From positions 1 through 64,000 of the forward strand of contig JABANN010000121.1 in NCBI GenBank assembly GCA_013115125.1: a stretch of DNA of 64,000 bases, read 5' to 3'. The translations under genes were made by a program, and so were the position numbers. Positions 23,298 to 34,565 of the stretch are shown piece by piece. Each line of letters starts with the position of its first letter. Positions within the stretch are counted from its first letter, which is position 1. The notes under the pieces are model-generated. The model was not told where the DNA came from. It saw only the letters and a program-made list of their open reading frames with translations, and made no database searches. The DNA comes from Perkinsus olseni. Taxonomy: Eukaryota; Perkinsozoa; Perkinsida.

Positions 23298-23605
23298 CCG
23301 TGTCCAATCAAGTCTTGTTGTGTTACAGAGTCCTTGCGTTTGGTCTCCACTGGAACACGAGCATCGCGCATGGCCCCTAAATACTGCAAGTCGATAATGA
23401 CAGATCAGTCGTCCGGGGTGAACGAGCCACTATACAGCTCAGCTAATGTATCCGGAGGAGACGCATAGCAACGACACTTACGCAAGCTTAGCTAAAATCA
23501 TGTTGCGCCTCTAACACAAAAGGTGACGCTCCACAGATTGTAGCGGATTCCTACAATTGTAGCTTCAAAAGTTAACCGTACTGTCTCAGTTTATTCCCCT
23601 CACAA
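23298..23605. other. Spacer before GFAT copy 3
   Basis: About 300 bases, no ORF. Shortly upstream of copy 3 there is a TTGTAGCGGATTCCTACAAT element (23538-23557) that could fold weakly; its role is unknown. Confidence 0.4.
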
Positions 23606-25564
23606 ATGTGCGGCATCTTTGCGTACGTTGGAGACCGACAGGCTCTTCCTTGCCTTATTAAGGCACTCAAACGCTTGGAATATAGAGGCTATGATTCGGC
23701 CGGCGTGGGTATCCATAATGGTAAAGAGTTGAAGATCGCCAAGAAGGTCGGCAAGGTTGCTAACCTCGAGGCTTACTGTGGTGGTGTCAACAACCCGGAG
23801 TACGCCGGTACCATGGGTATTGCTCATACCCGTTGGGCTACTCATGGCGCTCCTACTGATGCCAACGCTCATCCTCACTTCACCGAGGATCGCAAGGTCG
23901 CTGTTGTCCACAATGGTATCATCGAGAACTACGCCAGTCTTCGTGAGGAGCTGATGAACAAGGGGTATCACTTCACCTCGGAGACCGATACCGAGCTCCT
24001 GGCTCACCTGGTCGCTGATGTCCGCAAGCAGATGGGACCCGACGCCTCATGGTCTGTTGTCGTTTCTTGCGCATTGGCAAACGTTACTGGTACCTACGGG
24101 GTGGTCTTCATGTTCGAGGATGAGCCCGATCTCCTCATCGGTGCTCGTAAGGGCTCTCCTCTGATCTTGGGCGTCGGTGATGGTGAGTACATGCTTGCCT
24201 CTGATGCCTCTGCGGTTGTTGAGTACACTAAGGATGTTGTCTATATCCGTGATGGTGAGCTCGTTGAGATTCGAAGGTCTGGTTATCGCGTGAGGAACAT
24301 GAGCGTGATCAGTGAACGTCGTATGTCCGTCGATGAGGATATCGACCATAACCCTCTCGTTCAGCTTGAGTTGTCCCTCGAGCAGATCGAGAAAGGTGGT
24401 TATCCCCACTTTATGCTCAAGGAGATCATGGACCAAGCTAAGTGCCTGGAGAACTCTTGCCGTGGTCGACTCTATCGACTGACTGAAGCTACTGGCATTC
24501 CGGAAGACTCCATCTCCAAAAAGTGGGGCATACGTCTCGGTGGTTTGGATGTTACATTGAACGGTAAAGATCGTACTGCTTTGGAGACCATTGCTGATGC
24601 AGACCGTATTATCATATGTGCCTGTGGTACTTCGTGGCACTCTGGCCTTATTGGAGAGTACCTCATTGAGTCTCTAGCTCGTATTAACGTTGAGGTGGAG
24701 TACGCCTCCGAGTTCCGTTATCGTAACCCTCTTCTAACCCCTAAAGACGTCGTTGTTGTCATCTCCCAATCTGGCGAAACTGCTGATACTCTCGAGGCCG
24801 TCCGTATTGCCAGGGAGTACGGCGCTACACCTATTGGTATTGTGAACACCGTCGGTTCGACTATTGCTCGCGAGACGGATGCTGGTATCTACCTTCATGC
24901 CGGTCCTGAAATCGGTGTCGCCTCTACCAAGGCCTTCACTTCGCAGGTTATGGTCCTGACCCTTTTGGCCTTGAGATTGGCTATGAGCCGAAAGACCATT
25001 GATACTGAGTACTTCGATACTCTATGTGATCAGTTGTCCGAGTTCCCCAAGACCATTGAGAAGGTTCTCAAGCTTAATGGTAAAGTTAAGGACCTTTCTA
25101 GGTTCTTCCGTTTGGCCCAGAACTTCCTCTTCCTCGGTCGCGGAATACATTATCCTGTAGCGTTGGAAGGTGCCTTGAAGTTGAAGGAGATATCTTACAT
25201 TCACGCCGAGGGGTACCCTGCTGCTGAGATGAAGCATGGTCCTATCGCCTTGATTGATCGTCTTATGCCTGTTGTCTGCATAGCTCCCAAGAGTGATCCA
25301 ACTTACGATAAGGTTAAGGCCAACATCGAGGAGGTCAAGGCTCGTAATGGTGATCTCGTGATTCTCACCGAGGAGGGAAATTACGACTTGGACAAGTTCG
25401 CCGGCGACAAGGACTTTGTCATTCGTGTGCCGACTGTCGATATTATGCTCCAGCCTATCGTCTTCACTATACCTCTACAAATGCTTTCTTACTATGTTGC
25501 CGATCTTCGCGGGTGCTCTATTGATCAACCCAAGAATCTGGCCAAATCTGTGACTGTCGAGTAA
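23606..25564 (+). CDS. GFAT: Glutamine--fructose-6-phosphate aminotransferase (isomerising), copy 3
   Basis: Third intronless copy, 652 residues, same direction, about 1.1 kb after copy 2. It carries the full active-site set: Cys2, HTRWATHG, NGIIENY, SETDTE, CGTSWHSGLIGEYL, SQSGETADTLEA, FLGRGIHYPVALEGALK, MKHGPIALID and NLAKSVTVE. Bases from the ATG to about 24040 are nearly identical to copy 2. After that it departs (SWSVVVSCALANVTGTYG), then has its own linker (ISERRMSVDEDIDHNPLVQLE, TGIPEDSISKKWG). From about 24606 to 24775 it is nearly identical to copy 1 rather than copy 2. It looks functional. Three copies could raise enzyme dose for glycan or wall synthesis, or differ in stage or feedback control; the sequence does not say which. 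Confidence 0.95.
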   Translation: MCGIFAYVGDRQALPCLIKALKRLEYRGYDSAGVGIHNGKELKIAKKVGKVANLEAYCGGVNNPEYAGTMGIAHTRWATHGAPTDANAHPHFTEDRKVAVVHNGIIENYASLREELMNKGYHFTSETDTELLAHLVADVRKQMGPDASWSVVVSCALANVTGTYGVVFMFEDEPDLLIGARKGSPLILGVGDGEYMLASDASAVVEYTKDVVYIRDGELVEIRRSGYRVRNMSVISERRMSVDEDIDHNPLVQLELSLEQIEKGGYPHFMLKEIMDQAKCLENSCRGRLYRLTEATGIPEDSISKKWGIRLGGLDVTLNGKDRTALETIADADRIIICACGTSWHSGLIGEYLIESLARINVEVEYASEFRYRNPLLTPKDVVVVISQSGETADTLEAVRIAREYGATPIGIVNTVGSTIARETDAGIYLHAGPEIGVASTKAFTSQVMVLTLLALRLAMSRKTIDTEYFDTLCDQLSEFPKTIEKVLKLNGKVKDLSRFFRLAQNFLFLGRGIHYPVALEGALKLKEISYIHAEGYPAAEMKHGPIALIDRLMPVVCIAPKSDPTYDKVKANIEEVKARNGDLVILTEEGNYDLDKFAGDKDFVIRVPTVDIMLQPIVFTIPLQMLSYYVADLRGCSIDQPKNLAKSVTVE

Positions 25565-26288
25565 ATGCAAGGAGTGCATTGCTTGCTGCTCGCTCGTGTT
25601 CGGGCGGAGCACAACGACCTTGGTCCTTTGTACTGATTCTGTTCGTGATCGTACGCTTTTCTCCTCGTGCTCCTGAGGTGCATACAATGCTATCAGCTAT
25701 CGTTCATTGCTCAGTATCGTGCTGTGATCAATCCATATTTCGCAGCCGTTCTCAAACTCAACTCTTGTACATTCTCCTTTTTTCTCATGAGCCCAGTAGA
25801 GTGTTTTGCGTTGACTGTTGGTCCAAGCAGAAAGGAATATTTTCGCTGAGTTGCACGGATATAGGGAATTCGGGCGAAGTTGTCTGGAATCGAACCCGGG
25901 CGAGGCGCATGGTAATTGCAGCCTCCAACCGCCGGGCTAATATGATGCAGGAAAGAGGACTCTTTACTTCGCTTACTCCGACGAATAGGTCTCCTATTCA
26001 TGGGGCACTCATATCGGACTTCATTATTCATAGGCACTGCGTATACGGGCCCAACCGCCGTACCCCACCGTCACGGAGGGTACCGTTAGCGGAGGATAGT
26101 TTCCGAGAAGAAAGACACGCGTGGTCAGGAGTCTTCATGTGAAATATATATCTTTCGATTACCACAGGTTTCAATCCTCTTCGTGCGACTGATCTCGTAT
26201 TCAGCGGCGCAACCTCGTAGGAATGATCATCCCCACTTTGACAACGCAAGGTGCGATCTCAACTCGCATAACAGGAAGAAACGAGTCA
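25565..26288. other. 3'-3' spacer between GFAT copy 3 and MIC60
   Basis: No supported gene. On the minus strand, 25886-25897 reads GGGTTCGATTCC, the consensus of the internal B box of tRNA genes, with TTAGCCCGGCGG some 40 bases before it. The T-stem and the acceptor stem do not pair properly, so I do not call a tRNA gene. A short inverted stretch around 25985-26000 (AATAGG/CCTATT) is also present. Confidence 0.4.
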
Positions 26289-29200
26289 CTAGTGGCTCGC
26301 AATCGCTGAATCGAGATCGCCTCGGACAACATCCACTGCTTGCCAGACCTCCAGCGTGGTAGCTGCCAGAGAATGAGGATGCAGCCAGGAATGGCAAACA
26401 GAAAACACGAGATACTCACCCGCTTCGGTCAGCCACTCATTGATCTCCGCACGCGTCGTGCCCGTTGTTGACCGCAAGTGACAGACAGCTCCGGGAAGGC
26501 TGAAAAAGCACTCTTAGAAACAGAAACCAACCCATGAGACCTACTCCCCTTTGTCCAAACACCGAGCGGCGCGTGTTATACTGTTGAGGTTTTTGGATGT
26601 AGGGTCTGTGAAGGGCAGAAGAGAAGTTCGGTAAACTGAAAAGGGAAGCTTCCGTGTAATACAAGCGGCTGCTTATAAACAGCTTTTACGACTCAACTGA
26701 AGCTGGCACCATCGCATCAACTTACACTCCTCGGGGGCGTCATCTGCTCCCTCCGATTTCATCTCGTCAGCATCGTTCCTGTCCAGCCGATAGAGGGAGG
26801 CAAAAACACGAGCCATGACCGTTCCCATCATGGTGCTTTTCTCGGGCATGAATGCCGAAGTCAGAATACGAGGCAACTGCCGCTCAAAACGGACCTGAAT
26901 TCCATCGAGATAAGTAGTCGTCCCATCAACATGCGACGCGGAAAGCCTTGGTAGAGAGAGTAAAGTTCGTATTCTCTGTCGGAAACAGCGATAATTCGAA
27001 TACACATCTCGACCAACTGTTTCTCGGAATCTTCACGAAGGCCAAGGAAAGGTCTTACTTTGAGAGCACCAGCGCTGTAAACAGGGGGCATCGGAGAGGG
27101 AAGAGTATCCAGAACGGCGTACTTGGTCTCCGTACGGATCGAAGGCAGCTGAGAGGAAGCCAATTTATCGAAAAGTGAATTCTAACTTCAAATTTGACGG
27201 GCGATGGCTTCCGGGCCGAAATTTCGAGCGGTATTTGGGCAGATGCTATTGTCGACGGAGGACCGGTTTCCTTGCGCGGGAGGGCCAGGACCGCTAGACC
27301 TCCTACAAACCGGGTTCAGGATCGTACCATGGAGTTCAACCAGATTGTCTGCCAGCGGAATGGACGTGGACAAGTGGACCGAGGAGAAGCGCCCTCTCTA
27401 CGATGCTCTCGCGGAGCAGTACGATACCACGTCGGATGTGGTGGCGTGATCCGAGGCCGATCGCTTCATGGTGTGTCGCGTTGCTTCGGCCCTTATGCAT
27501 AACGCTTCACAACGGGTCAAGTCAAACTTCCCCAAACCTGGGAGCCCCCATCAAGAAAGCTAAAAGTAGTTCGAAGTAGTCCCGCCAAGTTTGAGAGTTC
27601 ACAATCGTCTCTCTACTGTTGAGTTGCCACCCGGAAAGCCAGTGGCACGGGCGTGCTCTAGATGCGCAATATGACGGTGAATGCAGAACAAATGGGAAAG
27701 AAGGCCGTCAGCTTAGTAAGGTTGATCTGGCCTTTAAAAGGCCCTTCCTCGCGGTACGGTCCATTCGATAAGCGCACTCCGGAGTTAAGATATACGACTC
27801 GTTACTCACCTTCGTGAACTCCTCGATGATTCCCCGAACATCACCTTCATCATGCATCAAGTCCATCGACAGGGACATAGCAGCTTGGCTGGCGAACGCC
27901 ACTGAGCGAGTGAATGAAAACTTCACTGCGCCACGAAATTAACGAAGCCTACCATTCATGGCGGCCTCCTTATCTTCGTTGAGAGAGTTTAGGGCGACCT
28001 CGAGCGCCGCCACCTCGCCTTTCAGGGAAGCCACATCTACCTAAACATCGAGTTCATGCATGCAACTGCTATACCACTCCTCCGCTAAATCTCCTACCGC
28101 ATGATCAGCCATAACCGAGTCCAAACGCTCAGCAAAGTCAAGCTTCATATCAGCCATCTCATCAGTGACCATATCCAGCTGACGAAAAAACATCCTCACC
28201 GGGAATCGATCCCGAGACTCTCCCCCCCCCCACCTCTTCTTCATAGTGGGCTCTCGCCGCTTCCTTTGCCTCCGCTTCGGCGGCTTGAACCTTATCTACC
28301 ACTTGGGCGGCCTCATCGAATATCCTGCCTGTCATATCGGCAATCTTCTCGACCAACTCCTGCGTCGAGAGACCTGAATGACAGCGGCGCAGTACGTCAT
28401 AACCAAACTGCCAAAACTCCAGCTATTGCCGACTTAGCAACGAAGCACTATAGTTTTCAACCGGGGAGCATCACCTATCCCTGATACTAGCAAGCCCCTT
28501 CCGCTCTATCTTCAGCTTAACATCACTGAAGCAACGGCGCCAGTCGAAGGGAAACGGAGACGACTTGCACCGCTTGCGCTTACTCCCGGCTTCGAGATCG
28601 ATCTAAGCGAACGCTCTCGATCACTTACCTCGACATCGCCGCCGTTCCAGCTCCATGATCCCCTCTCTGGTGTCGGGATCGACAGGCTCCTCTTCTTCAG
28701 GAGTAGCAGTTTCCGGAGCGACCTCGGGAGGAATCGTATCCTTCTTCTCTGTGACATCCTCGCGCGATTCCTGCTCTCCCTCTCCCGTCGAGGTAACCAC
28801 CTGATCATCTACAAGCATAGGGGACAGTCCAGATTTCCGAACTCTCACGCGAGTCTCAAATAGATACCTATCACCATTTCTTGTCCGACGTAACGTGTCC
28901 AACCACTCCGTCTACCTACTGAGCTCATAACATTCACCCGTCATTCCCTTTTGCATTCATGCTCTATCGATTGCAAACAATTGTCAGATGCAGATTTCAG
29001 TCCTAAAGTTCATCATTCCTGAATGCGGCGCGCAGAGCTGACCCCGCTGAAAACAAATTCGGTAACTCCGGATTCAAAACGCAAATATTTCAGCGTCCGC
29101 GAAAATTCCACCGCACTGCGGTGACCGCAGAGCCTGAGCCCGCAGAATCCCACTGAGATTCCGAGCTAGTCTGCGGGCGGTCCGTGTGAGGAGTACCGCA

Positions 29201-30350
29201 CCGCCATGATACACGATCCGCCACACAGCACCAGTCGAACCTCAGGAACCGAACCCCACCGGAAATAGGGATATCACATTTGCTCAGAACAGTTCACGCT
29301 ATCCATAGTGGTCTAGAAAATGGACTACTACCTCTGCCGCAGGCGCTTCCTCCTTGCCCTGCTCTTCTTCCGCCACTGAGCCTCCTTTCACACTAGAAGG
29401 ACTCCCATCCTCGCCGGGAACTTTCTGCTCGTCATGCTGAGCATCTCCATTTGGCAGGTCCTCCGCCACAGACGGAGGACTCTCTCGCTCACTCGGAAAA
29501 TCCTCTTGCTCGCTCGTAGGATGCGCTTGCTCATTAGGAAGAACCATTTGTTCAGTAGGAAGATTCTCTCGATCACTCGAGGCGCTCTCTAGATCTCTCG
29601 AGAGCTCCGTTCGCTCGCCGGACTGAACCTCCTGCTCCTTCTCTTCAACCCGAGCCGCGGTGCCCTCGGTGGTACTTCCCTCCGCTGACTGCGCCTCAGT
29701 CTCCGCATCACCCTGAACGGGCGACTCCGTCGGAGCCGGCTCTTCGACGACAGGGGGAGGGTTAATCTCCGTCGCCTTGGCACTCTGCGCCACTTCCACC
29801 GCCTTCGCTACGGAGGTCGAGGTAGGAGCTTCATCCGCCCTGAAAGGCACGCTATACCCCAGGAAGCTAACGGAGAACTCAGAGGAACCCGAGAATTTCG
29901 CAAACTTTCGCCTGGCCACCTCCTACACAATCTCCGCAGCGGGTTTCAATCGAGGAGTCGAAAACAAACGCATCGACACAGAGCAACAGTTCGCCGACGA
30001 GAAGAGCGTGCCCAGGTGAAATTTCCATCTGCATTCTCTCCTCGTAGTGTCACTGATCAATAGCGAAAACGAACTTTGGATCAACTTTCGCCTCGCCATT
30101 TCCCCACGCTCTACGATCAACTTTGACCGACTCCACCGCCTCGCGTGCACTTACTTCCCCAAAAACTTCTTAACCTCCGGGAACTCATCAAGATGGTTGT
30201 TTATGTAAAAACCGGCTCCCGCTCCAGTACCAGCCGCCAGGGCAACGAAGCGAGGTCCCCAGCCTGATGGAGAGGATAACAGATTTCCAGGCAAACCAAC
30301 CCCGTTTCGAACTACTTCGAAAGACGATGAGGCAAAAAGCTCGGGGATCG
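26289..30350 (-). CDS. MIC60: MIC60 / mitofilin, MICOS core subunit
   Basis: MIC60 spans the inner mitochondrial membrane, shapes crista junctions and tethers them to the outer membrane. Minus-strand exons follow its layout. A membrane helix exon has FVALAAGTGAGAGFYINNHL and ends at 30155. A long acidic Pro/Glu-rich exon (29839-29332, joined in phase to give FLGKADEAPTS) follows. Then come charged helical exons: RTRNGDRYLFETRVRVRKSG (about 28890-28630), and IFDEAAQVVDKVQAAEAEAK with LMHDEGDVRGIIEEFTKV (28360-27800). The C-terminal mitofilin domain comes last: VLDTLPSPMPPVYSAGAL, DGIQVRFERQLPRILTSAF, NSITRAARCLDKGDLPGAV, HLRSTTGTTRAEINEWLTEA and LEVWQAVDVVRGDL, ending at 26289. The GDL...AV...WLTEA...LE..QAV pattern is the family signature. 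The first exon, with the transit peptide, is not found. Introns in the coiled region are only partly resolved. Confidence 0.8.
27204..27449 (+). CDS. Possible small ORF antisense to a MIC60 intron
   Basis: A complete 81-codon ATG-to-TGA ORF (MASGPKFRAVFGQMLL... to DKWTEEKRPLYDALAEQYDT). It lies opposite a stretch where the minus strand shows no MIC60 coding sequence. No family match, no visible splice partners. It may be a small nested gene or chance. Confidence 0.25.
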   Translation: MASGPKFRAVFGQMLLSTEDRFPCAGGPGPLDLLQTGFRIVPWSSTRLSASGMDVDKWTEEKRPLYDALAEQYDTTSDVVA

Positions 30351-30860
30351 ACTTTCAACAATAGTCTTACACAGCCATCACAGACCTAGACGGTTCGGCG
30401 TGCATTATCGTCAAGATTGAAGTCTCTCGCTCACCAAGACGAGAAGAAGACTGTCAAAGCTCGGCGGTACGTGGGATGGCAGGAGCGAGACGCCATCGTA
30501 AAATCACTCTGCTCGCTCTACGATTCCCTCCACCGATGGCCCGGGCGAAGCTTGATATATCGACTAAACCGGGTTGAGCCAACCCCACGCCCACCCGTTG
30601 TGCGTACCGAATTTCCTCCTACTAGCTGCAGCCGCCGCTCCCGCTGATGCTGTTTTCTGGGCAGAGGTCTTCACTGCCTCCTCAAGGAGATATCTACTTG
30701 ACCGTATTGCATTTGAGTTCATAGAGAATGGTCAAATAATTGAATAGAAAAAGTCAAACCTAACCGAGCAAATCACAAACAGCTCAAAACTTCGAAGTGT
30801 ATCAGCAATCAGCCGCCTCCGGATCACCAAACCAAAGCTAGAAGTGCCAGAAACTCTCAG

Positions 30861-31160
30861 TCATTTCGACCGCCATCCGAGCATCGCCATCAGTTTATCA
30901 ACAAGAGACTCAGTTTCAGTTACATGCTCTTCGTCTTCCTCCTCAGGCAGCTCCCCATCCCACTCGGAATCTCGTATCCGCTCAAGCTCCAATTTTCTGT
31001 CGTGATTCGGCATTTCAAACGAGTGCAGCGGGTCATCATCCTGCTGGTATTTTCGCTCTAACGGATGCCGCTCGGCGATCGGGGGCCGTGGAGGAGCAAT
31101 AGGGGTCGGGTCCCAACTAACCGAAATCAGCAAACTCATTGGGAGGTTCAAAACGAGCAC
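30861..31160 (-). CDS. C-terminal exon of an unidentified acidic protein
   Basis: The minus strand is open for 100 codons. The part that looks real begins with a Pro-rich segment (PIAPPRPPIAERHPLERKY), continues HSFEMPNHDRKLELERIRDS, has an acidic run (ELPEEEDEEHVTETESL) and ends VDKLMAMLGWRSK with a stop at 30861. Upstream exons should lie between 31.2 and 33 kb; a candidate at about 31700-31600 reads FNAILAAMSLGGIIRIIANP and would add a membrane helix. I do not recognise the protein. It sits between MIC60 and another small mitochondrial-looking gene on the same strand. Confidence 0.4.
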   Translation of the reverse strand: MLVLNLPMSLLISVSWDPTPIAPPRPPIAERHPLERKYQQDDDPLHSFEMPNHDRKLELERIRDSEWDGELPEEEDEEHVTETESLVDKLMAMLGWRSK

Positions 31161-33387
31161 ATCCGCTACACGTGCGGGAAAATTGAAAAATTCATGCCAT
31201 CAAATTCAGTTACCATTTGCACGTCAGTTTCGCAGCACCAGCGGACGAGCTTCTCATTGTGCTGCAAGATTGCCTCCGTTGGGACCAATGTGAGATTTTG
31301 AACTAGCTAACTGTCCAGGTACTATTGCATAACTCGGAGAGGTTTCGAACAAAGCTCTTCGATCGACCTCCGCGCGCAAGATCCAATACTGCCCTTGAAC
31401 TGTTGACGCCCATATCTATAATCCTTCTCTCCTCCCCGTCTTCCGTGGGAGAGGCTGCATTTCATTCAAGGGCACCAAGCAGCACGCAAGCTCCCAGCTC
31501 GAGCGATGGGAGAATCATTGCGTCATTGGGCCCGTCAGACCTCCGAGATCCGGAATCCGGATCCTCCCTCCATACTACATTTCCCGTATGCCCTCATGTA
31601 TGTAATCGTACTCTCCATCAGGGTTGGCGATGATTCGTATGATTCCTCCAAGCGACATTGCAGCAAGAATGGCGTTGAAAGGTATGAGCTTCCAAAATCG
31701 ATCACCTGATCGATCGCAACCCGTCCGCTCGAGCACTGGCGGAAGCCGCAAGACAACAGCAGCAAGAGTGAATCAACGACAGGGATATAGGGTCATCCGG
31801 AAAGGAAATTGAACTTCAGGTAGGGGATATAACCAGGGAGTGAGAGTTAGAAAACTTCTTCACAATTTACTACCTTCTCCGCCTTCCACAGCATAGGTGA
31901 ACTGCGACGGATACCTGTGTTGGGCACACAGCCGAAGTCCTCGAGTAGGAATGATGCGGAGCATTATGAACGGCTCCAACTTTACAAGATCAGCTGTGCG
32001 ACGCCGAACTGCTTGTAATTGCTGAGGAGACCTCTCATTGGTGGACCCGCCAAGAAACAGAAATTAAGAACAGTTTGCCGCAGGGTAATTCAAATCCGGT
32101 AATTAATATCGGACGTTCTCTGCTGCACATGTTGCTGCAAGCGTCGCCCTACCACGCACAGGATAACTACCTACACTTACTCTTCATACCATTTCGGCGC
32201 GGCATGATGTCCCCCATTCTCGGTTGGTATGGGAGACCCATCGACCAAAAACGCACTGCTCGAAGAGTGAGTTGAAAAACTTCATGACTTCTCAGGTTCC
32301 TTGACCACGGATCACAGAATCTTTAATATCTATTCACATCTTGGAATCGCGACTCTTTCGGTCGGAACCTGATCAATTGGTATCAACATGAAGAGTCGGC
32401 CACCGCGTAACTAATTGCAACTTATCTCGCGAGTCCCATTTTTTCCAGACAGTAATGCGTGAAAAACCAGGTATAAACCGCTTAGCAACTCCAGTGAAGA
32501 GACGCCTCTTTAATGGCAGAACGATTCCTCTCTACTGTCACTTATGTCATAAGATTTCGTTTCATGCACCCTACAAGCGCTCGTCCCCCAGTCTCTGTAA
32601 CTTGTGCAAATGTAAAACGGCGCTCCAAAACTGGCATAGAATTCTTCTCTCGTCTTACAAGGTTCTCATCAACCTCCGCGTCATCGGCAGCTCATCAGGA
32701 TTCAATAATACGAAGAATATCATACCGATGCTTGTCAACCCAATCATGCTCCCGAACACTGAGAATCTCTCGCGATCTGACAGAAGCGAGCAACCTAAAA
32801 TCAATCTCTCACTTCACTGGAGCATCCAATGATTTTGAACACTCAAAAAGACCGCCAATACCGTGCAATCACGCGTGGTTGGGACGAGTGCGCGGTTCTC
32901 CGTTGTCTGTATCCCATACGGTATAAGTGGACGGTACCATGGGGAGCTATCCTTAATGCGAACATGTTAGAATCACTCCAATTGCCTGTTACATGCATCC
33001 CGCGCATGAGTAGCGCATGCGTTCGATCAGTGTTCGACCCTCGAATTTGCAGTCTTCCATACAGCGTCCTCCCCAGGCAGATAACTATTACACGTGACTC
33101 TCCTTCCTTCTCTGGTCGATAATGTAGATCTCCTCGGATTCTCGAAATAGGTCCAATTGAGTCGAACAGGGGGCCGACGGAACATCACCACGAGGAAAGG
33201 AAACCTCCTAAGGGGGAAATCATCCCAACTTGAGTTCGTAATTGATCAATTAATCGTTACGTTAGTCAAGACAACTACCGCCATCTCACAAAAAACCTCA
33301 GCAGTGGCCCCTTCCATACCCCCCTTCGAAGAACACAGCTACGCGGTGGTCATCACTGAAACATCGTATCATAGAAAAACTTCGCTC
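31161..33387. other. Partly coding region, minus-strand exons suspected
   Basis: Two minus-strand stretches look like exons. The first, about 31710-31600, is LIPFNAILAAMSLGGIIRII followed by ANPDGEYDYIHEGIRE. The second, about 32800-32710, is DFRLLASVRSREILSVREHD then WVDKHR, followed by a GTATGA that could be a donor; a further stretch with NSMPVLERRFTFAQVTETGG lies near 32660-32600. They may belong to the gene ending at 30861. I cannot chain them with confidence. Confidence 0.3.
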
Positions 33388-33899
33388 TTAATATTTTCTG
33401 CCCTCTATCAGGGCCTTTTCTCTTCTCGCCCTCCGCCCACTCATAAAACCAGTAATTAGGATTATTCCGACTCCTACCGGATACACCCATCTCCATGCAG
33501 GCGCTGAGCGGTCTTCAATCGTAGGACCACCGGTGGGATTAGCCCAAGCTGAAAACACCCGCACTGGGAATCGAACTCGCGATCTGCATCTAAGGTCCAA
33601 TCCCAGTTCGTCAGATTTCGCGTCAATGATCCGACCAGCCCCCAGGATATCACGCACACTACAAAATTGAGAAGCTGTCCAAATCTCGTCCCTCATTCAC
33701 ATGCGGCCAGTAACTGGGGAAATCGCGAGCTACTACTGATCGGGTTTCCAACATCTTTGGATTTATTCTCATTCTGTTGGCCCTCCTCGCTTTGATTTTC
33801 CTCTTCCTTTCCCGCAGTGCAGAATCTCCTTGTCATTACAAGCCGGCGACTCTGCCTCGCCAAGAGCCCTCTCGGCACTGAGCGGATGACGACTGACAT
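33388..33899 (-). CDS. Small mitochondrial single-pass membrane protein
   Basis: Two exons on the minus strand (33899-33737 and 33548-33388), joined by a 188-base GTAGTA...TTTCAG intron in matching phase, give 107 residues. The N-terminus MSVVIRSVPRGLLARQSRRL is Arg-rich, lacks acidic residues and has the amphipathic look of a mitochondrial transit peptide, with RRFCTAG as a plausible cleavage region. A highly charged Glu/Asn/Gln stretch follows (residues 30-52), then WANPTGGPTIEDRSAPAWRW and a single membrane helix (VYPVGVGIILITGFM), and a basic tail SGRRARREKALIEGRKY. I do not recognise it; a small accessory subunit of an inner-membrane complex would fit its size and topology. The intron holds a tRNA B-box-like motif (33566-33577, minus). 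Confidence 0.65.
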
Positions 33900-34565
33900 T
33901 GACCGAGAAAACTGAAGTCGCCGAGGAGATCAGCATTCCTTCTAGGTGTCATTCCGAGGCCCCGAGCCGGCTGTATCGATCTCTTTCAATATCGGAAGCA
34001 TGAAGCCATAACATCCATCCTTCAACCATCGGCTAGACCGTTCCGTAGATCAGAGGGTACCCTCATACAACATTGAACTCGGAGCGGTACAGTGACTAAG
34101 GATCTTCACAGACGATGAAAGGATCGGCTCCCCTCAGTAATGGTTTGGGACGAACGTTGAGTAACTATCCAGCGTACTGACGAACCACGACATGTGTCTC
34201 CGCCGCATCTAGGACACCCTTGGTATGAGTGCGTGTAACCATCCCATGGGTGCCCAAATGAGAAACCGCAATTCGAATTCAAGCACAAATCAGAAGGCGC
34301 GTCGACCCAACCCACTGACCCAGCCCCCCCCCCCCGCCATTTCCGACTGGGATCTCACTCTACACAACAATAGGTTCCATATCTATAACATGGCAATTCT
34401 GCGGCGCGGTGACGATTTCCGGAACATGGCGGGAACTCTCATTGCCTCAATGCGGCGAGCCTGAAAAATACACCTTACCACAACTTCACCAACTTGGCGA
34501 ACAGCCTCGAAGCCTTTCTCGCAGACCTCGCTACCCGCAACACTTAAGGCTGAATTATCGACTCC
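33900..34565. other. Non-coding stretch with a 12-C tract
   Basis: No supported gene. A run of 12 C residues lies at 34324-34335. This may be the 3' region or an intron of the Glu-rich gene that reads towards it from above. Confidence 0.4.

Noticed and set aside
25881-25945. Possible tRNA gene on the minus strand
   Set aside because: The B box is perfect, but the T-stem has two mismatches and no matching acceptor stem exists.
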